Of a stretch of 64,000 bases of DNA, positions 18,646 through 27,422 are shown one piece after another. The DNA is from JAQVSH01 sp964349835 (GTDB taxonomy: Bacteria; Bacteroidota; Bacteroidia; Bacteroidales; UBA4181), in NCBI GenBank assembly GCA_964349835.1, contig CAYGID010000003.1:1-64000 (forward strand). The letters run 5' to 3'. Each line of letters starts with the position of its first letter. Position 1 is the stretch's first letter. The translations under genes were made by a program, and so were the position numbers. The notes below the pieces were generated by a model. That model worked only from the letters and a program-made list of their open reading frames with translations. It was not told the DNA's origin and ran no database searches.

Positions 18646-19940
18646 AACGTGTGTCCGGGATGATTTATCAAACTGTTATATAACGCTTTGTACTGCGATG
18701 AAACCACCTCTTCGCGGTACCGGGCGAGTGCCGAATGACGGGCCCCTCTGCTCAGCACAACCGGATCGGAGACAAAGAGCACCTTGTAGATGGCCATGGC
18801 CAAATCTTGCGCACTACCGGGAGTGGCCAACTCTCCGTTTTTGCCCGGTTCTATCATAGAGGTGATGCCTCCGGTGGCAAAACCTGCTACCGGGGTGCCG
18901 CAGGCAAGTGCTTCGACCACAGTATTCGGGAGATTATCCTCGATCGAAGGGATTACAAACAGATCGGCAGCCGAATACATTGCGGCCAGATCGGCCTCAC
19001 TGTGCAGGTACTGCAGGTGCACCGAGGGGAAGGGTATCTGACTCGAGAGGTTGGGCTCGTCGTTGCCAAAGAAGAGCACTGTGATATCGGCGGCCGAGAC
19101 CGACTGGCGAAAGAAGAGAATCCGGCAGGCCTCCAGAAAGTAGTGGATTCCCTTACGGCTGTCGGTTACTTTGGCAGCGCCAAAGAGCACCACCTTGTTT
19201 GTGGCAGTCAGGTTGAGCCGCTGCCGCGCAACCATGCGGTCGGAGGGTGCAAAGGTTTCGGTATCAATCGGGTTGGGAATAGTAACCACCCTGCTCTCTC
19301 GCAAAAGGGCACTGTCGCGGGCCTTCTGGGCAATCCAGTCACTGCAGCCCACAAAGACAATCTTCGAAAAATCGAGGGTAGCCGCTTTGGCGAGAAACCG
19401 TTTCCGGGAGATGTCGGTTGGCGAAGGATTCCGCAGCTGCGGACACTTTTTGCACTCGCGGGTGTAGCGGTCGCACGCCCCGGCGTAATGGCAGATTCCG
19501 GTAAATGGCCACATATCGTGGAGGGTCCATACGATGGGCTTACCCGTTTTCTGGAGCCGGGCTATTTCGTGCAACGAGAGAAATCCCTGCTGCACCCAGT
19601 GAATATGGAGGATATCGGCCCCGGCTGTAACGGGATGCGAGACCACCTGAAGGCCCGTGTTGGCCAACGAAACCGCGAATAGATTTTTTCGCGACCCACC
19701 ATTGGCCAGCCAAATAGTGAAACGCTCCCATAAAAAGGCAAAACGACCGCGGAGCAGGGCGCCGAAGCGTAACGAAAGAGTGATTACAGAGCCGGCAGCA
19801 ACAGCCGGATCGCGATCGCTCCCGTCGCGAACCATCATGTGGCTTTCGACCCCCGATTTTTGTAGTGCCTGCCATAACCGGTAACAGGCAATGGCTGCAC
19901 CGCCACTGCGAAGCGAGGTACTAAACAGTAAAACTTTCAT
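18642..19940 (-). CDS. Glycosyltransferase family 4
   Basis: 432 residues with a GT-B fold. The N-terminal domain begins MKVLLFSTSLRSGGAAIACYRLWQAL and has the central HIHWVQQGFLSLHEI and WTLHDMWPFTGICHYAG segments. The C-terminal domain carries the nucleotide-sugar site PSIEDNLPNTVVEALACGTPVAGFATGG. The Cys-rich middle (CHYAGACDRYTRECKKCPQL) is a recognisable variant found in several bacterial polysaccharide GT4 enzymes. Inverting or retaining chemistry cannot be read directly; GT4 is retaining. Overlaps both neighbours by 4 bases in the glycan operon. Confidence 0.93.
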   Translation of the reverse strand: MKVLLFSTSLRSGGAAIACYRLWQALQKSGVESHMMVRDGSDRDPAVAAGSVITLSLRFGALLRGRFAFLWERFTIWLANGGSRKNLFAVSLANTGLQVVSHPVTAGADILHIHWVQQGFLSLHEIARLQKTGKPIVWTLHDMWPFTGICHYAGACDRYTRECKKCPQLRNPSPTDISRKRFLAKAATLDFSKIVFVGCSDWIAQKARDSALLRESRVVTIPNPIDTETFAPSDRMVARQRLNLTATNKVVLFGAAKVTDSRKGIHYFLEACRILFFRQSVSAADITVLFFGNDEPNLSSQIPFPSVHLQYLHSEADLAAMYSAADLFVIPSIEDNLPNTVVEALACGTPVAGFATGGITSMIEPGKNGELATPGSAQDLAMAIYKVLFVSDPVVLSRGARHSALARYREEVVSSQYKALYNSLINHPGHTL

Positions 19941-20887
19941 AGGGCCCCCAATGTTTGAAAGAGTCTGTAAAAACGACGTTTAACCCTCCCCGCGATACCA
20001 TACACCGAATGGTGGTAACGCGAAATCTTCCAGCGGGCTTCGGACGTTTCGGGCAGCGAGTAGGGCTGTTCGTGCAAAGCCGACAAAAGCGAATCGAAGG
20101 AGAGTGGTGAGAGCGAAGGAACCACATCGTAGCAGGCATCGGCCCGCGAATGGGTTCCGGAGGCGTCGTTCCCCGTATTGCGAACCAGCGAACGGCCCGC
20201 ATTTACGGCATATAAACCGCGAAGAAAGAGCGAGGCGTACCAGCGGATGGCCCACGAGTTGTTTCTTTTCTCTACCTGATGCTTGAGCATCCGGGTAAAC
20301 CGGCCATTCATGTCGAAAGCACGCGAAGATCTGTCTTTCTCTATATTCCTGAGCAATACTGCCCCGTCGGGTTCAAAAAACTGCCAGGCCCGTGCCCAGG
20401 TACCCCAACCCCACGAACCTACCCATCGGGTCACAATCACATCGGGCAGGGGGGCCAAGGGATACATGTAGCCATGGACATGCCCGATCCGCAAATCATC
20501 GGCAAACCGGTCGAGGGCCTCGTTCATGAAGGTGAGAAACCAGGGCGAAGTCTCGAGGTCGTCTTCAACCACAATCACCTTGTCGTGATTTTCGAGAATC
20601 TCCGATACACCCTCAATGATGTTGGCGGCCAAACCGAAGTTCCTGCTTCGGCAAATCAACGTGAGCGACCCGAAGCCGCTGAGAGAGCTCACATATTGGC
20701 GTACGGCGGCCACATCGGCCTCCGCCTCGGGAGTGGCCGCGCCGTCGGAAAAGAGATAGAGGTGCGACTGCCCTGCACCGGCATTGCGCAGAAGCGCCTC
20801 CATTGTGAGGCGGGTGTGAGCCAGTCTGCGGTACACAAATACCGCAACCGGTGCGTACGAAGCAGGGGTATAAGGGGCGGCTGTCAT
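19937..20887 (-). CDS. GT-A-fold glycosyltransferase
   Basis: 316 residues. The N-terminus (APVAVFVYRRLAHTRLTMEALLRN) and the metal-binding DxD-like site VIVVEDDLETSPWFLTFMNEAL identify a GT-A enzyme related to bacterial sugar transferases that resemble GNT-I. A tryptophan-rich acceptor region (GSWGWGTWARAWQFF) and TGNDASGTHS motif follow. Donor and acceptor are unknown. Encoded in the middle of the minus-strand glycan operon with 4-base overlaps on both sides. The C-terminal tail is strongly basic, suggesting membrane contact. Confidence 0.87.
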   Translation of the reverse strand: MTAAPYTPASYAPVAVFVYRRLAHTRLTMEALLRNAGAGQSHLYLFSDGAATPEAEADVAAVRQYVSSLSGFGSLTLICRSRNFGLAANIIEGVSEILENHDKVIVVEDDLETSPWFLTFMNEALDRFADDLRIGHVHGYMYPLAPLPDVIVTRWVGSWGWGTWARAWQFFEPDGAVLLRNIEKDRSSRAFDMNGRFTRMLKHQVEKRNNSWAIRWYASLFLRGLYAVNAGRSLVRNTGNDASGTHSRADACYDVVPSLSPLSFDSLLSALHEQPYSLPETSEARWKISRYHHSVYGIAGRVKRRFYRLFQTLGAL

Positions 20888-21999
20888 GACGATTCCAACA
20901 TTCGTTCTAAGGCCCGTCGCACAGCCCAGTAATGACTCTCTATCCGGATATTGTGCTGCAAGAGGGGCAGATTCATCCCTCTCCGCATTAGGAGGTTCTT
21001 ACAATGCTTTGCCAGTTCCAATAAGGTGTATCGCGTGATACCGTTCGAGGCCCGCTCGTAATGGTGCCGGTATCGGGTTTCCCACAGATCGAGAACCATT
21101 TTGTCGACGGTTTGGGTATAGAGAGGCTCTTGCAGCAGGCTGCAGAGGCGGCTCCATTCGGATTGCCACCTAAGCGGGTCTATCAGTTCGATCCGATTGC
21201 CACGGCTTTCGATACCCACAGTATCTGTCTCAACCAGCCGTGTGCCGTTAAATGTAAGGGTTACCCCCATTCCCCCACCCTGAGCTCCGGGACGGTTAAA
21301 ATAAAAATTGCCGAGACTGTAAAAGAGAGGAACCCCGTTGTAGAGTTCAAACCCTTGCGGCACATGCGGATGAGATCCAATCACCACATCGGCGCCCATA
21401 TGAGCCAACTCCCTGAAACGAGCCCTCCATTCGGGCAGTGGCACCACGGTGTGCTCTACACCGGCATGAACCTGCACAATCAGCACATCCACAAGTTGTT
21501 TAGCTTCCGAAATAATGCGATTCGTGTCGGGGTGATTGACCCAGGCAAATGCACCTTTCAATCGGTCGGCCTCGATCCAGGCGCCAAATTCGGCCTCGCC
21601 GAACGAAAGCCATCCCACTCCGATTTTTCCAACCGGAAGAGAGTGTAACCGATAGGCATCTTTGAACGAGAGTCCCGCTCCCACGGTAAGGGCCTTGCTG
21701 AATGCCGATAAGGTGGAACGCACCCCCTCCCTGCCATAATCGTAGAGATGGTTGTTTGCCAGATTAATCACGTTGAATTCTTGCTCTTCGAGCCAGGCAG
21801 GCGCATCCTTCGAAAGCGAAAGATAGGGTCCCGCTTTTACTGCAGGGGTACCGGCCCCCTCGATACAACCCTCAAAATTGCACGATGCAAAATCGGCATC
21901 ACGGAGCAGTGCCTGCAGCTCGTCGGAGCAGACAGGCAGCTCCGACCCGGGGCAAAGGAGAAAATCACCGGCAAAAAAAACCTTCCAGATATGACTCAT
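20884..21999 (-). CDS. CapA-like metallophosphatase family protein
   Basis: 371 residues of the PGA_cap/CapA family, related to calcineurin-like phosphoesterases. Visible motifs: FFAGDFLLC near the N-terminus, NLANNHLYDYG, a VQVHAGVEH metal-ligand segment, GSHPHVPQG and FYSLGNFYFN. The founding member takes part in poly-gamma-glutamate capsule synthesis in Bacillus, but most relatives sit in polysaccharide clusters with unknown roles. No signal peptide is seen, so it is probably cytoplasmic. Its neighbours (asparagine-synthase-like protein, FkbM methyltransferase, glycosyltransferases) make an amino-acid-decorated surface glycan plausible; this is inference. Confidence 0.9.
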   Translation of the reverse strand: MSHIWKVFFAGDFLLCPGSELPVCSDELQALLRDADFASCNFEGCIEGAGTPAVKAGPYLSLSKDAPAWLEEQEFNVINLANNHLYDYGREGVRSTLSAFSKALTVGAGLSFKDAYRLHSLPVGKIGVGWLSFGEAEFGAWIEADRLKGAFAWVNHPDTNRIISEAKQLVDVLIVQVHAGVEHTVVPLPEWRARFRELAHMGADVVIGSHPHVPQGFELYNGVPLFYSLGNFYFNRPGAQGGGMGVTLTFNGTRLVETDTVGIESRGNRIELIDPLRWQSEWSRLCSLLQEPLYTQTVDKMVLDLWETRYRHHYERASNGITRYTLLELAKHCKNLLMRRGMNLPLLQHNIRIESHYWAVRRALERMLESS

Positions 22000-23573
22000 A
22001 ATTGATCCCTTTTTTCAATCAGTTGTTCGAGCGGTTTTAGCGTAAGGTACGCAGCATAGGCCTCTGCCCTGTAGTTTCGACAGCCCAAACCGGCCATCAC
22101 CCCTTTTACCCGGGGGGTCGAAAGCGCTTGGTGATAGAGCATAAAAGGCCATCCCTTAGATGCAAGAATCCGGTTAATCCACTCCACATAGACGGGGTCT
22201 ATGATTTCGCGCAGAAGGCTCACCTTCAGAGGCGGAGGGGGCAACAAACTCAGAGCCTGTACATTGAGGGTGTTGGCTCTCGAAAAGGAGAGTGGCAATT
22301 TTTCTATATTGAGCCCTTCGGCCTCGAACAGAAGGCGCTGCCATCGCCTGCCGGCTCTGAGAGGGGCGGGCAGATTGAGCATCAAGAGGGCGGTTTCGAT
22401 AGTAAGGAAAGGGGTCCAGGGCAGAAACCCCATCGATTGGGGCACCTCAAGCAGGTACCTCAACAACATCATTTTAAAACGCATGGCAGCAACCACCCTG
22501 TAGAGAGGATCGCGCAGATGCTCCCTTTCCAACGCAAACCAGGATTCGGCCAATTCCCCCTTGTGCGAAGAATGAAGACGCGAAGCATCGGCATGCATCC
22601 CGTGCGAATAGCCCAGCTGAATCAGTTGCGAAGGGTTATCAATTGCAGGAATCTCCACACTTCCGGCCCAGGCATCGCCAATGATTCCGCTCAAAACGGG
22701 CGTTGCGGCGGGCAACCCCCGGCCTGCCTCGGTATAAAACTCCATCTGGTACATTCCGTGGGCATGGGTCGCAGGCCCAAACTGGGCAATCCATTGGTCT
22801 ATAAAACGGTGAAACCGACCCAGCTCAATATGTTGCCAACGAACGCCCATCTGCTTTGCAAGCGCTTGCGCCAGCACCACCTCATGCGACTGCTCCTGCC
22901 GGGGGGCTCCCCCATAGGTAAAGGCACGAACTCTTGCCTTATCTTTTAGCAACCACAGCAGAAAGCGGGAATCCAATCCCCCGCTGAGAGGTAACATCAG
23001 GGGGCCTTGGGTAGCAGCCTCCCATCCCTGAACCGACGCGGCCATTGCCTCCAACACATCGTCAACCCGGGTGGAGCAATGGAGCCGTTGCGGAAGCGTA
23101 TCGGGAAGCTGTTCGATGCGCAATTTACCCGAAGCCTCTCTGATACAGCGCGAATTGGGGGGCAAAAAGCGGGAATCCAATCCCCCGCTGAGAGGTAACA
23201 TCAGGGGGCCTTGGGTAGCAGCCTCCCATCCCTGAACCGACGCGGCCATTGCCTCCAACACATCGTCAACCCGGGTGGAGCAATGGAGCCGTTGCGGAAG
23301 CGTATCGGGAAGCTGTTCGATGCGCAATTTACCCGAAGCCTCTCTGATACAGCGCGAATTGGGGGGCAAAAAGCGTACATGCTGTATGGGAGTCTGCCCA
23401 AAAACGGCATATCCATACTCCAGGTAGCGCGCCAACCCTTCGGGATGAAACGAAAAGGAGCCAAAATCGATTACCTGCCAGATATCGTATCCCGCCACAC
23501 CACTTTTTTCGTGGTAGAACACAGGCCTCGACGCCAGCCAGTCTGTTTCGAATATGGCAGAAGCACTCTCCAT
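21996..23573 (-). CDS. Asparagine-synthase-like protein carrying an internal 68-residue duplication
   Basis: 525 residues with a C-terminal asparagine-synthase-type PP-loop ATPase domain; the SGGLDS motif occurs twice (129-134 and 197-202). Only the rear part of the glutaminase domain is present (DWLASRPVFYHE onward) and there is no N-terminal catalytic Cys, so it cannot use glutamine by the classical route. Residues 69-136 and 137-204 are identical, from a perfect 204-bp tandem repeat; without it the protein would be 457 residues. The second copy is in native context (followed by LLWLLKDKARVRAFTYGG). Such proteins form amide bonds on glycans or peptides. Overlaps the CapA-like gene by 4 bases. 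Activity of the duplicated form is uncertain. Confidence 0.85.
   Translation of the reverse strand: MESASAIFETDWLASRPVFYHEKSGVAGYDIWQVIDFGSFSFHPEGLARYLEYGYAVFGQTPIQHVRFLPPNSRCIREASGKLRIEQLPDTLPQRLHCSTRVDDVLEAMAASVQGWEAATQGPLMLPLSGGLDSRFLPPNSRCIREASGKLRIEQLPDTLPQRLHCSTRVDDVLEAMAASVQGWEAATQGPLMLPLSGGLDSRFLLWLLKDKARVRAFTYGGAPRQEQSHEVVLAQALAKQMGVRWQHIELGRFHRFIDQWIAQFGPATHAHGMYQMEFYTEAGRGLPAATPVLSGIIGDAWAGSVEIPAIDNPSQLIQLGYSHGMHADASRLHSSHKGELAESWFALEREHLRDPLYRVVAAMRFKMMLLRYLLEVPQSMGFLPWTPFLTIETALLMLNLPAPLRAGRRWQRLLFEAEGLNIEKLPLSFSRANTLNVQALSLLPPPPLKVSLLREIIDPVYVEWINRILASKGWPFMLYHQALSTPRVKGVMAGLGCRNYRAEAYAAYLTLKPLEQLIEKRDQL
22962..23369. repeat. Perfect 204-bp direct tandem duplication
   Basis: 22962-23165 and 23166-23369 are identical base for base, in frame within the asparagine-synthase-like gene. 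The 6-bp sequence AAAGCG stands at 22962, 23166 and again at 23370, i.e. at each junction, which is the signature of slippage or recombination between short direct repeats. A misassembly would look the same. Confidence 0.95.
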
Positions 23574-23582
23574 AGTGCAAAT

Positions 23583-24434
23583 TTAGAAGTGAGCCTCCTC
23601 CTGCCGTGGTTCGGGAAAGGCGAGAAAATCGGCATTGGCCTTGAGCGAAGCAAACGCATGGCGATCCACAGGTTCGTTGTTGAGGAAACAAATCCTGTAG
23701 CCGGCATCCCTCAGAAAGTCGTAAATCGCTACGGACTGTTTCGAGAGAGCGGCCAGAATTTCGGGACTCACCTCAAAAACCACAAGAGTAATTTTGCGCC
23801 CTTCCAACATCTGCCGTGCACCCTGCAACACCTCGAGTTCGAATCCCTCCACATCGATTTTCATGAAATGAATCTGTTCAATGTTATGACTGCGGCAATA
23901 GCTGTCAACCGTAATCAAATCGACCTCAATGGTGCCTGTAATGGGCGAGGTGCGCACCTTCCCCAGCGAATGGTGCCCGTACGAAGCAGTAAGATTAAAG
24001 GTGGCCTTACCCTCATGGTCGGAAACTGCACTCGGCTCAAGGGACACATTATCGACCCGGTTTAATCGCATATGTTCGCGAAAACGGACCAGATTCGAAG
24101 GCTCCGGTTCAAAAGCGTATACCTTGCGGGCATGTCGGGCCATCCACACCGTGGTTATGCCAATATTGGCACCGATATCGAAACAGACGGCGGCACCCTC
24201 CAAAGAGGGAGTGAGCTGTTCCATCATGTCGACTGCATCGCACGATTGACCCGATTTTACAAGAAATGCGAAATTATCGTCGGGCAGCCGTTTCGATAGG
24301 ATTCCTAAACCGTCTTCGATGATGTAAGAAAATCGGTATTTCCGCACCAGACCGGCAGCCAGGGCAAACCGGATTTTCTCGGGAAGAATCCGATGCAAAA
24401 CGGCTGTTACAAAAGTGAGTAGCGAGCAGATCAT
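23583..24434 (-). CDS. FkbM-family methyltransferase
   Basis: 283 residues. SAM-binding motif AVCFDIGANIGITTVWMARHA, acidic VYAFEPEPSNLVRFREH, then IHFMKIDVEGFELEVLQGA and VVFEVSPE, all hallmarks of FkbM-type O-methyltransferases that commonly modify surface glycans. The open frame continues to an ATG at 24512, but that extension is Cys-rich and unlike the family; MICSLLTFVTAVL at 24434 is a better start and gives a hydrophobic N-terminal helix. First gene of the minus-strand glycan operon, 9 bases before the asparagine-synthase-like gene, and divergent from the flippase. Confidence 0.9.
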   Translation of the reverse strand: MICSLLTFVTAVLHRILPEKIRFALAAGLVRKYRFSYIIEDGLGILSKRLPDDNFAFLVKSGQSCDAVDMMEQLTPSLEGAAVCFDIGANIGITTVWMARHARKVYAFEPEPSNLVRFREHMRLNRVDNVSLEPSAVSDHEGKATFNLTASYGHHSLGKVRTSPITGTIEVDLITVDSYCRSHNIEQIHFMKIDVEGFELEVLQGARQMLEGRKITLVVFEVSPEILAALSKQSVAIYDFLRDAGYRICFLNNEPVDRHAFASLKANADFLAFPEPRQEEAHF

Positions 24435-24525
24435 AAATGCATTTGATAAAAGCGAAAAAAAAGCGATATTTGACACCGGGCAACATGAAAATTCCTGCGC
24501 CCGGCCAGCCAAAACAAAGGTAAGT

Positions 24526-24533
24526 TATTTTTG
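24526..24533 (+). promoter_or_regulatory. Putative -7 box for the flippase gene
   Basis: TATTTTTG matches TAnnTTTG 18 bases before the flippase ATG. No good -33 element. Confidence 0.35.
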
Positions 24534-24550
24534 ATTAAGCGCCACCATCT

Positions 24551-26038
24551 ATGGGAAAGGTCATCCGAGACGGCTTCAGGCTTTCCGTCATCTCCTATTC
24601 AGGTGCCGCCATTGGATATCTAAATAAAATCCTGATATTCACAAATATACTTTCCGAAGAACAACTCGGACTTGTGAATCTTCTGGTCAATGTTGCCGCC
24701 CTCTTTGCGCAGGGAGCCAATCTGGGTACCCCTCTGGTGATTGGTCGCTTTTTCCCTTTTCTGAAAACTGCCGACCACCGGAACAACGGGCTCCTCTTCT
24801 GGACGCTCCTCTTTTCGGCTTTGGGCTTTCTGGCCTGTGCAGCCTTTCTGCTGGGCTTCCGTGAACCCATTCTCTCGCACTATTCGGAGTCGCCCCTCTT
24901 GGGGGCATACTATCTCTATTTGATTCCGGTTATCCTGAGCACAGCCTTCTTCAACCTTTTCGACATGTATCTGAGAATGTACGGAAAGAATCTCTTCTCG
25001 GGCTTTGTGTCGGACATTCTGCTTCGGTTGTCGAACCTTATTGCCGTATTGGCATATGCCTTTGGGTGGGTCGATTTTCATGGATTTGTGGGGTTGTATA
25101 TCTTCTTCCAGTGCATGCCTGCCCTGCTCCTGCTTCTCTATATGCTGAAGCACAAACTGGTACACCTTAGCCCGGTACGAAACGCCTTTACCCACCGGCT
25201 CTACCGGATTGCCATGTCGTATGGTCTTATCTCGCTCCTGAACGGTCTTAGCAACTTCTCGTTCACCGCAATCGACCAGATTATGCTGGCCAGTATGGGG
25301 GGAGCTGCCGGCCTCAAACAGACGGGTATCTACACCACCACCTCCTATTTTGTGAGTCTTCTTATGATGCCCTACCGGGCCATCACCCGCATAGTACAGC
25401 CCGACGTTTCGCTTCACAGCAAGAACCGAAACCGTGAAGAGTTGGCCAAAATTTACCGCCAAACCACCCTCATCCTGCTCATTTCGGGCTGTTACCTCTT
25501 TCTGATGCTCTGGATTAACCTCGATTCGCTGTACCATGTAATGCCCATCAGCTACCGGGAGGGGAAACCGGTATTTCTGTTGCTGGCCATTGGACAGCTT
25601 GCCACACTCTACACCGGCATCAATGGGATGATTCTGATTAACTCCAAAAAGTTTCGGTACGACATGGCCGCCAATCTCCTGCTCATCGGGGTGACCATCC
25701 TTACCAATTATTGGCTCATTCCGCGCTTCGGCATGGTGGGCGCAGCCATGGCCACCACCCTTACCCTCGTGCTCTATAATACGGTAAGGAGCTGGTTTGT
25801 GTGGCACTTTTTCCGGATCCACCCCTTTGCACCGGTCGATCTGGGGATTGTAGCGCTAACCCTGGTCTGCATTGTGTTGTCGGGGTTGATGCCTCCCGCT
25901 TTTCATTGGGTGGCCGATATTGCCATACGATCGGTGCTCTTTTCATTGCTCTTCGGATGGCCCATCTATATGTGGAAACTCTCGCCCGAACTGAACCGCA
26001 GCATAGATGAGCTGTTGGCAAAATTGACAGGTAAATGA
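24551..26038 (+). CDS. Polysaccharide flippase (Wzx/MATE-like)
   Basis: 495 residues with about 14 membrane helices, starting GKVIRDGFRLSVISYSGAAIGYLNKILIFTNILSEEQLGLVNLLVN, the standard opening of the polysaccharide biosynthesis/oligosaccharide flippase group. It would move lipid-linked glycan units across the inner membrane. It is transcribed away from the glycan operon and probably exports that operon's product. Its stop overlaps the radA start (ATGA), so the two are likely co-transcribed although unrelated in function. Confidence 0.93.
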   Translation: MGKVIRDGFRLSVISYSGAAIGYLNKILIFTNILSEEQLGLVNLLVNVAALFAQGANLGTPLVIGRFFPFLKTADHRNNGLLFWTLLFSALGFLACAAFLLGFREPILSHYSESPLLGAYYLYLIPVILSTAFFNLFDMYLRMYGKNLFSGFVSDILLRLSNLIAVLAYAFGWVDFHGFVGLYIFFQCMPALLLLLYMLKHKLVHLSPVRNAFTHRLYRIAMSYGLISLLNGLSNFSFTAIDQIMLASMGGAAGLKQTGIYTTTSYFVSLLMMPYRAITRIVQPDVSLHSKNRNREELAKIYRQTTLILLISGCYLFLMLWINLDSLYHVMPISYREGKPVFLLLAIGQLATLYTGINGMILINSKKFRYDMAANLLLIGVTILTNYWLIPRFGMVGAAMATTLTLVLYNTVRSWFVWHFFRIHPFAPVDLGIVALTLVCIVLSGLMPPAFHWVADIAIRSVLFSLLFGWPIYMWKLSPELNRSIDELLAKLTGK

Positions 26039-27417
26039 CAAAAAAGATAACAAAATCGGCTTTTTTCTGCAGAAACTGCGGATTCGAATCGGCCAAATGG
26101 CTGGGTAAATGCCCCTCGTGCGGCGAGTGGAATACCTTTATTGAAGAGAATATTTCGCCCACTGAATCGAGACAGCTAAATCCGGGAGGCACTCCCTCCT
26201 CACCGCTTCGGATGTCGGAAATCACCTCCGAAAAGGCCATCCGAATGGATACCCAAAGCGAAGAGTTGAACAGGGTGTTGGGGGGCGGACTTGTGTCGGG
26301 CTCTCTGGTGCTGTTGGGCGGCGAACCGGGTATCGGCAAATCAACGCTCGCGCTTCAGGTTGCCATGCAGATGACAGCGCTTAAAACGCTCTACGTATCT
26401 GGCGAAGAGAGCCTTTCGCAGATCAAGCTGCGTGCCGGGAGGATTGGCGAGGTGAAAGACCACTGTCTCTTCTATAACGAGACCTCACTGACACGTATCC
26501 TGGAGGAGTGCGATAAGATTGAGCCCGAGCTGCTCATTATTGACTCTATCCAAACCCTTTTCTGGACGGAACTTGAGGCCTCGGCAGGTACCATATCTCA
26601 GGTGAGAGAGTGTGCCGCGCGTTTATTGAAGTATGCAAAAACCACCCAAACCCCGGTCATCCTGATTGGGCACATTACCAAAGATGGTTTGTTGGCCGGG
26701 CCCAAGATTCTGGAGCATATTGTCGACACTGTGCTCCAGTTTGAGGGCGATCATCGGCATGTGTACCGTATTTTGCGGGTCTTAAAAAACCGATTTGGCT
26801 CCTCATCGGAGTTAGGTATCTTCGAGATGCATTCGAAGGGGCTCCGGGAGGTGACAAATCCCTCCGAGATGCTGATTACCAACCACGACACCGAACTTAG
26901 CGGCATTGCTATCGGTGCCACCATGGAGGGGATCCGGCCCTTGCTGATTGAGGTACAGTCGCTGGTGAGTACGGCAGCGTATGGCACCCCGCAACGCTCG
27001 TGCACCGGATTCGACGTGCGACGCCTCAATATGTTGCTTGCCGTGCTCGAAAAGCGGGCAGGATTCAGGCTCTCGCAAAAAGATGTATTTCTGAATATGG
27101 CGGGAGGGCTGAGGGTCGAAGACCCGGCCATCGATCTGGCGGTTGTGGCCTCTATCCTCTCGTCGAACATCGACCAACCCCTCTCCAATCTATGGAGCTT
27201 CGCAGGTGAGGTAGGACTCTCGGGACAGATCAGGCCGGTTGCCCGTATCGAACAGCGCATCCGAGAGGCTGAGAAAACCGGGTTCAAAAAGATATTTGTT
27301 GCAACGGCACACCGTAAACACCTTGTAGGACAGACGTTCAACATTGAGATTGCCTACGCCGAAAAGATCGATGAACTGATTCGGAAAATCTTCTCGCAGG
27401 GCAATGCTAACGGCTAA
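26035..27417 (+). CDS. radA: DNA repair protein RadA
   Basis: RecA-related branch-migration ATPase in recombination. Domains in order: an N-terminal zinc finger (C12, C15, C26, C29), RecA-like ATPase with Walker A GEPGIGKS at 96-103, the RadA-specific LKNRFG motif, and a C-terminal Lon-protease-like domain with the typical NMAGGLRVEDPAIDLAV segment. 460 residues is the usual size. Starts within the flippase stop codon and ends 5 bases before the convergent penicillin-binding protein gene. Confidence 0.98.
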   Translation: MTKKITKSAFFCRNCGFESAKWLGKCPSCGEWNTFIEENISPTESRQLNPGGTPSSPLRMSEITSEKAIRMDTQSEELNRVLGGGLVSGSLVLLGGEPGIGKSTLALQVAMQMTALKTLYVSGEESLSQIKLRAGRIGEVKDHCLFYNETSLTRILEECDKIEPELLIIDSIQTLFWTELEASAGTISQVRECAARLLKYAKTTQTPVILIGHITKDGLLAGPKILEHIVDTVLQFEGDHRHVYRILRVLKNRFGSSSELGIFEMHSKGLREVTNPSEMLITNHDTELSGIAIGATMEGIRPLLIEVQSLVSTAAYGTPQRSCTGFDVRRLNMLLAVLEKRAGFRLSQKDVFLNMAGGLRVEDPAIDLAVVASILSSNIDQPLSNLWSFAGEVGLSGQIRPVARIEQRIREAEKTGFKKIFVATAHRKHLVGQTFNIEIAYAEKIDELIRKIFSQGNANG

Positions 27418-27422
27418 CCAAA

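Noticed and set aside
21996..23573. Asparagine-synthase-like gene as a true glutamine-dependent AsnB
   Set aside because: It lacks the N-terminal nucleophile Cys and most of the glutaminase domain, and sits in a glycan operon; called only asparagine-synthase-like.
24620..25822. A 400-codon minus-strand ORF opposite the flippase
   Set aside because: Antisense to a clear membrane protein; highly charged, no start context or domain.
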